Of a stretch of DNA of 64,000 nucleotides, positions 58,737 to 64,000 are shown piece after piece. Made by a program: the position numbers and the translations under genes. How positions within the stretch are numbered: position 1 is the stretch's first letter; the number at the start of each line of letters is the position of its first letter. The DNA is from Fomitopsis serialis (Eukaryota; Basidiomycota; Agaricomycetes; Polyporales; Fomitopsidaceae). The notes beneath the pieces were generated by a model. It saw only the letters and a program-made list of their open reading frames with translations. It searched no databases and had not been told where the DNA came from. The stretch spans positions 186,001-250,000 of the forward strand of contig NW_025954994.1 in NCBI RefSeq assembly GCF_022376445.1, written 5' to 3'.

Positions 58737-58743
58737 TTATATA
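58737..58743 (-). promoter_or_regulatory. TATA box of the PB1-domain gene
   Basis: The minus strand reads tatataa about 40 bases before the start codon at 58698. That implies a very short leader or a start site further upstream. Confidence 0.5.
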
Positions 58744-59285
58744 CCTCACTGGACACGTGCATAGCCCTCGCAGCGGAGGACTCCGAGTCAACATCCCAAA
58801 AAGGCGATGAATGCCTTTTTAGGACCAACGGCGTCCTGTGGACATGGCGTTAGTATCTTGCCTCGGCCTTCCATCATCACACACAGCCTATGATAGCATC
58901 TGTTGCGCGGTCCTCGCGCACAGCATAAGACAACGGAACAAGTGGAATAAGTGGCCTGTTTTCAGCTAAGTCCATATCGTCGAGCCTCGCGCCTTTCACA
59001 CAAGCATGAGTCAGCGCAAGTCCAGCGGGTTTGATACAGGATCTCACCAGGCGCAGCGGAAGACAACGGCCAGGTTGAGCCAGGCAATTGCGACCTTGGC
59101 TACGGCGGTCCAGGCTAGTGGCACATGTACAGGTCCGGATCACTGGATACCAACGTCCGACAACCTCCGCTCCTACTGTGCGCGCGATGTGGATTGTCAA
59201 GGCGCTGCTTGATATCGATTGAACGCCCCCAGGTACATACCTGTCGCCCCGAGTCTTGAAGTTGTAAGTCGTTTGTGCGGACGTC
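58744..59285. other. Shared upstream region of divergent PB1 and F-box genes
   Basis: The PB1 gene (minus) and F-box gene (plus) diverge from this stretch, so both promoters should lie here. No other feature was recognised. Confidence 0.45.
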
Positions 59286-60800
59286 GTGTCTGGGACTTAC
59301 GCTGTCTGGGACACGACAGATTATGTGGAACGTACTCGTCTCGCCGGAAGCTCGGGCCGCAGGTCAAGCATTGCCGACGAGGACAGCGTCGAAGACAAGG
59401 GCGACGCTGCGCACGACGAGAAAGATTCGAACCCCTTGTCATCGAGCCATCTGAAGCCGAAGACGGTACTGCACACTGCGAAGAACGGCCCCTTACCACC
59501 GACCTATCCAATCGCATACCCATAGAAGTCTTTGAAAATGTCATCGAACACATGAACCAGCGCACGCTCTGCAACTCTGCGTTGGTTTGTCAGGCATGGA
59601 ACCCTCGTGCCAGTTGTATTCTCTACCTCACCGTCATCATCAATTCGCGCGCGGGCTACGACTTGTTGGTGAGGCAGCTACGCACGTCGCCCGTGTCCAG
59701 CGATGGCTGCAGTCCACACACGAAGTAGCGCTCGGGGAATTTGGACCGACTCAGGATCCCCTTCCTAGACCCCTTCCCCTGGTCTTCGGCATGCGTGCCC
59801 TGCCTGCAGGTGCTCAATATCGGTACATTCTGCGCCCAATATGCATCCGACTTTCCATATGCCCTGCGTCAGCTCCAGCACATCGTGTCGTTGCGTCTGC
59901 ATCATATCGAACTGAGCAACGTTGTCCAGTTGCGCCGATCGTCTGGCGTTCATTGTCTGAAGAGCTTGCTTTGGACGACGTGCTACTCGTCCAGCCACAG
60001 CCACCACCGTCGGTGGTGCAGGCTCCAAGACGACCCTTTCCGAGGTCCCTGCGATGTCCGGCTCAAGCGATTCCGGTCGCAGCAGACTCCGAGAATACAT
60101 CAAGACGTTCGACGGATGCGATTGGCTGTATCCTCGCGGATCTGTAGCTCTCTGGTGAATGGTGACGGCCTTCAATGGCGAGGAATCAGAGCTTGCCACT
60201 GAGCACGTCAATCGGCTCCTCGAGACAGCGGGGCATCTTGACCTCATTCGACTGTCAAAGCTACCTCTATCTCCGTCGTAAGTAGTGTTCCAACTCCGTA
60301 TGTTGTGCTGAACATCACTAAGCCCATATCATTCACCAGATCGATCCCCTTGCAACCTAGTACACAACACGGCCTTATGTCGCTTGACGGTAAGGCTGAA
60401 CGTCGACCCGTACCTGTCCCCGGAGGTCTCGGACTGGGCAGATACGGCAAACGAGCTTCGCGGGGCCTTCTCCACGGTTCGGAGCTACCAGCTCGAGCGC
60501 ATCACAGTCCACTTCAGGTTCGCGCTGCCCAGCTCCGTGAACGAGGAGAACTTCCGCCAGAACTGCAAGCAGCTGGACGCGGACTCGCGCGGGCTGCACG
60601 ACGTGATGGCCCGGCCGTACTTTCGCGCGTTGAGGGAGGCCAGGATCGAGATAGATGTTGGGCATATCTCTAGGGACGATAGGACGGAGGAGATGGACAC
60701 CTTCGTCGGTGCGATGGAGCCCATAGTACGACGGTTGTTCGCGCCGTGGCACGAGCGCGGTGTGGTCAACGTCACATCCGTGACAGCGAAGTGGTCGTGA
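59286..60800 (+). CDS. F-box protein, substrate adaptor type, with frame breaks
   Basis: F-box proteins recruit substrates to SCF ubiquitin ligases. The F-box is seen near 59.5 kb: LSNRIPIEVFENVIEHMNQ, TLCNSALVCQAWNPRA. A leucine-rich helical body follows (CLQVLNIGTFCAQYASDFPY, LQHIVSLRLHHIELSNVVQL), then HVNRLLETAGHLDLIRLSKL. After an intron at about 60280 comes a C-terminal exon VRLNVDPYLSPEVSDWAD to VVNVTSVTAKWS, ending at 60800. The start at 59286 (MSGTYAVWDTTDYVERTRLA) gives an acidic Ser-rich leader. It joins the F-box only if one C is added near 59489. Further breaks are near 59690 (one C short) and 59734 (one G too many). Exons between 59.95 and 60.18 kb are uncertain. This divergent F-box type is abundant in mushrooms; its target is unknown. 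Confidence 0.75.
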
Positions 60801-61441
60801 CTGTGAAGCTTTGAAGCTTGTAAGGTTGACTTTCTCGACACTTGCGAATGCATTCGTGTACGGTTCATCGACCTCAAGGCCTCACACTTATCGATGTTTA
60901 GTCGATGTGCCTCAGGTGCTTGGAGACTTAGCTCGTCTATTCCCGGAGTGGGGTTGGGAAGGGCCGAGTCGATCGCGGCACCACCGTGGATTAGAATCAC
61001 TCGTGTAGCGTGTTCGAGTGCTCAGATTGTATTTGGACATAACTTATATCGTCGCATCAGTGGGTGTGTATAACGAAAGTCTTGTCAGACAATTGACATC
61101 ATTCTACTGCTGGATGTCCATACTGTCACACGAGACACGAGTGCTGTATCATCCCGTTCGAACGTACTTACGTCTTCAATTCAGCAGACTACTCACCTAA
61201 GTACGAAGGCACGGTGGCTCGTGCATATTACACGTCACTTCCCTGAGACGCATAGACACAGGTTATGACATCCGCCGCGAGCGAAAGAGGATACAGAAAC
61301 AAGGTGTTACACACGATTACATATACTGTACAAAGGTCGTTCCCTACAATATTGGCTCATCGTCAATGCTACGTCCCGTTGGGCCGGAGGGAGGCTCACT
61401 GGAACGTCGCTAGATAATTTAGTCCCTCTGCACCCCGACAC
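60801..61441. other. Intergenic stretch, nothing recognised
   Basis: Convergent 3' ends of the F-box gene and DUF6533 copy F. No feature was recognised. Confidence 0.45.
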
Positions 61442-62232
61442 TCACTCCGCATCCGCATCCTCCTTCTCGTCCTCATCCTCTTCCATAATGTCGTCCATCA
61501 CATGATCGCGAACGTCGATGGGTCCACTTTCCAGCGCGTTTTCTGGGCAGCGGGATGGTGACTCCGGTGGGACTGGCCGCATTTGGCCGCATTGGCTACT
61601 CTGGGAATCCGGGCCGAACATGATAGTCGATAATAGCGAAGGATGGAAGGAACCAGGGATAGTCGAGATCGGTGGCGAGGTAGTGTCGCTTTGTGCGTGC
61701 ATGGGTGAGCGCATAGCGAATGAAAGTCGACGCAGATTGAGGATCAGTCTGGATATCATAATGCATGCCATGCTGTTGGACCACTGTAAGCGACGTTTTG
61801 ACGTGTACGAGCGAATCTCACGGGAGTATGAAGCATGGGACAGGGTTGAACACCTGCGTGAAGATTACCCAACTATGCACTGGATGATACGTGGTACTGA
61901 AGCACGCACTTCGGTGAGCATCACTTGTGCGATGATCTGGGCAACGTTGATCAGAAGAAACAATCTTCATGTATGCATGTAAGTATTCAAAGGCGAGGTT
62001 ATGTAATGGTCCCATACACAAAATACGATGTGCCTAGTTAGTGCAAGATCATGAGTACGCGACGTTAATCGACATGAGATCGCAGACTTACTGTCCCTCA
62101 GTAAGAGAACGACGAGCGCAGAACGATTTCGCTTCTGCGTTGACGATCGTAGAGTCCCACGTAATTGCCACCAGGTGACTATCAAGACCATGAGGTCCGA
62201 TGCTATTGTAGATGCCCTGCTCAAGATCACAG
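61442..62232 (-). pseudogene. 5'-truncated DUF6533 gene copy F
   Basis: Only the 3' exons are present. The first recognised exon begins at 62232 (VILSRASTIASDLMVLIVTW, then ALVVLLLRD). It is followed by SYFV, LFLLINVAQIIAQ, HSWVIFTQVFNPVPCFILP and the last exon MACIMISRLILNLRRLSFAM. A strongly acidic tail (EEDEDEKEDADAE) ends at 61442. No DUF6533 core or start region is found in the 1.5 kb upstream. The acidic tail is not shared with the other copies. One exon join near 61.9 kb does not fit in phase by eye. It may be a decayed gene or a short gene with an unrecognised 5' end. Confidence 0.6.
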
Positions 62233-62740
62233 CTGCAATTGACATTATTTTTGAGCTGATCTCCAACTTGGGTTGACGACAGCTTACTCCTATCGCCAAT
62301 TGACCACGCTGCAGTTTCAGTGGCTCATCAGGAAAAAACCTTCCCCTGAATGCGGAAGAATAGAGGCAGTTTCGTAGGAATAGAAGATAAACAGCATTAA
62401 TCTTCCTAATTCAATAACAGACCATATTCCGTGGTCCCCATGGGTCCGTGTACGAATACGCAGTAATACTCGAGTAATTAGTGTTCTCGTGAGTTACTGT
62501 GGCATGTTCACGCAATAAGTCATGGCTTCTGTGCCATTCTCAGCACATTCAATGAACATTCACTCTGATGTTCGTTCACACAGTGATTAGAAAAGATATT
62601 AATGCATTGCCGTGCATGAAATATACGTAGTACTACGAGTCCAATGTGAGAATCTGTGATGTATCATGAGAGGTCCGAGGCCACGAGCAGATGAGACAGG
62701 TACTAGGGAGGGAGATAAATGACAAGCACAGGCAGTAAAG
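62233..62740. other. AT-richer spacer, nothing recognised
   Basis: No coding or RNA feature was seen. Base composition is visibly less GC-rich than the repeat region that follows. Confidence 0.4.
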
Positions 62741-62749
62741 TATGACTAG

Positions 62750-63850
62750 AGTAACAGTGACGGTGGGTCCGCGGGTCGACAGGTCACTAAGCGGGTCCGC
62801 AGGCAAGTCGGCGCGTGGACGAGTGACCAATCGCGTGGGTGATCGCACGAATGCGCAGGTGGCCAGCCGGCCGAGCAGACGATAGCATGGGCGGGAGGGG
62901 GCATACGAGACAGATTGCAGGCAAGACAGAGTCGGGTGTGTGGGTGTAGAGCGAGATGGTATGTCCACGGGCATGGGCGCGTAGGTTGCGAGTGACAGGG
63001 GTGACAGTTCTCCATGTGGATGTATGTTAGCTGGCTGTCATAGACAGCGAGGAGGTACGCACACAGGTCGATGTTTGTCATGATACGGCAGGCAGGTGGG
63101 CAATCACAGGTGCGCGGTCAAAGCACCGAGAGCGAGCAGCTATGGAAGCAAGCGCGGAGGACAGGCACGCGCGCACGCGAGGACATGTGAACACGCGGAC
63201 ACAACAGAGCGGGCGTGTGGACGCGAGAGGGCCAATGGGTGGACACGAAAGTGCAAGCAGGCGGGCGCGAGAAGGCAGTGGGCGGACGTGAGAAGACAGT
63301 GGGCGGGCGTGAGAAAGCAAATGGGCAGGCACGAGACGGCAAGTCGGCGGGTGCGAGACGGCGGGCAAGAGGGATGACAAGATGGCGGGCGAGCGCAATG
63401 GCGGGCAAGGAAAACAGTTGGCGGAGCAGAACGGCGGACAGATAGGACATGGTTCAGCAGGGCCTCGGCACATTCGTAGATGGCAGTGCAGGGAGATCGT
63501 GTTGGTGATGGCTCACCTTTGTATCGCGAATAGGGCCCTTGAGCCTCGCACTCAAAGTCTTTCGGCTGCGCGGTCGCTGGATGCGTGTGCCCTCAGTGAG
63601 AACGGGTCGGCGGGTGCGAGAGTGAGCTAGGGGCGAGACACGGTAACTGGGAAAGACTAGCAGTAGGGCGAGTAGGTGGGCGAACAAGAGGGCAGCGAGC
63701 CAGAATGAGGACATGTGAGCGGGCGAGAGGGTAAGTGGGAGGACACGCGGGCGAGCAAGCAAGAGAGGGCGGGTGAACGAGTGAGACAGCGGGCGGCGGC
63801 GGGCGAGAGAGCACTGACGTGGCGCTGTGGCGGCGGTCAGATTCGATCGA
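62750..63850. repeat. Purine-rich degenerate tandem repeats (minisatellite-like)
   Basis: The plus strand is strongly G/A-rich and dominated by gggcg, gcgag and gagac words. The clearest array is about 63257-63370, where units of 21-23 bases follow one another: gggcggacgtgagaagacag (63280), gggcgggcgtgagaaagcaa (63301), gggcaggcacgagacggcaa (63323) and ggcgggtgcgagacggcggg (63346). Long open frames here on both strands (Pro/Arg/Ser or Gly/Arg-rich) are products of the repeat and are not annotated. Confidence 0.7.
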
Positions 63851-64000
63851 GATATTGTTTAGGGCAAGCAGCGCTCCCACTTGTTGCACGTCTCCGCGCC
63901 ATCCGCCTGTCGCTCGTCACCCGTGTCGCCCGTCTGTCACCCAATCATCGCCCATCTCCAACTTGCCCCGTCTCAGCTAAGTACAGTCCCGCTGTGGCAC

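Noticed and set aside
57763..58764. Long plus-strand open frames opposite the PB1 gene
   Set aside because: They are mirror frames of the GC-rich PB1-protein coding sequence; the minus strand carries the recognisable PB1 domain.
62633..63889. Several 70-130-codon open frames on both strands
   Set aside because: They are Pro/Arg/Ser or Gly/Arg-rich translations of degenerate repeats, without conserved motif or gene structure.

Overview
This window is nuclear DNA of a filamentous basidiomycete, most likely a wood-decay Agaricomycete. The evidence is many short GT-AG introns (mostly 47-65 nt), GC-rich coding sequence, CT-rich leaders before highly expressed genes, and protein families typical of that group (DUF6533 membrane proteins, divergent F-box proteins, a basidiomycete-type Pro/Ser-rich giant protein). 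No rRNA gene, confident tRNA, CRISPR array, reverse transcriptase or transposase was recognised.

Layout. 1-8.4 kb: mostly unrecognised sequence with one small Ser-rich gene (3.27-3.72 kb) and a diverged dispersed repeat. 8.4-9.8 kb: EXPERA-like membrane protein gene (minus). 11.9-13.1 kb: triosephosphate isomerase, six exons, intact. 14.9-18.8 kb: two DUF6533 genes (H, I; minus). 21.1-23.8 kb: DUF6533 gene A and truncated copy B (plus). 24.4-32.1 kb: giant Pro/Ser-rich coiled-coil protein locus (minus). 33.4-38.0 kb: DUF6533 genes C and D (minus), close relatives of A and B. 39.6-41.3 kb: DUF6533 gene E (plus). 41.6-56.1 kb: housekeeping block with Ase1/PRC1-type microtubule bundler, Kre9/Knh1-like GPI-anchored wall protein, BEACH-WD40 protein, profilin and a divergent kinase-like protein. 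56.8-62.2 kb: DUF6533 relic G, PB1-domain protein, F-box protein and truncated DUF6533 copy F. 62.7-64 kb: purine-rich degenerate tandem repeats.

The housekeeping genes share broad cell-biology themes: cytoskeleton (profilin, Ase1), membrane traffic (BEACH), cell wall (Kre9-like) and glycolysis (TPI). No operon-like pathway is implied. The most unusual content is a cluster of nine DUF6533-type membrane-protein copies on both strands, including an inverted pair of pairs around the giant gene.

A caution for every reader: at about 20 places a conserved reading frame is broken by one or two bases, nearly always missing, within a short run of identical bases. This occurs even in the conserved Ase1 and BEACH genes. 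The pattern fits homopolymer-length errors in the assembly better than real gene decay, so most genes with frame breaks are called CDS here with the break noted. Exon boundaries were read by eye.
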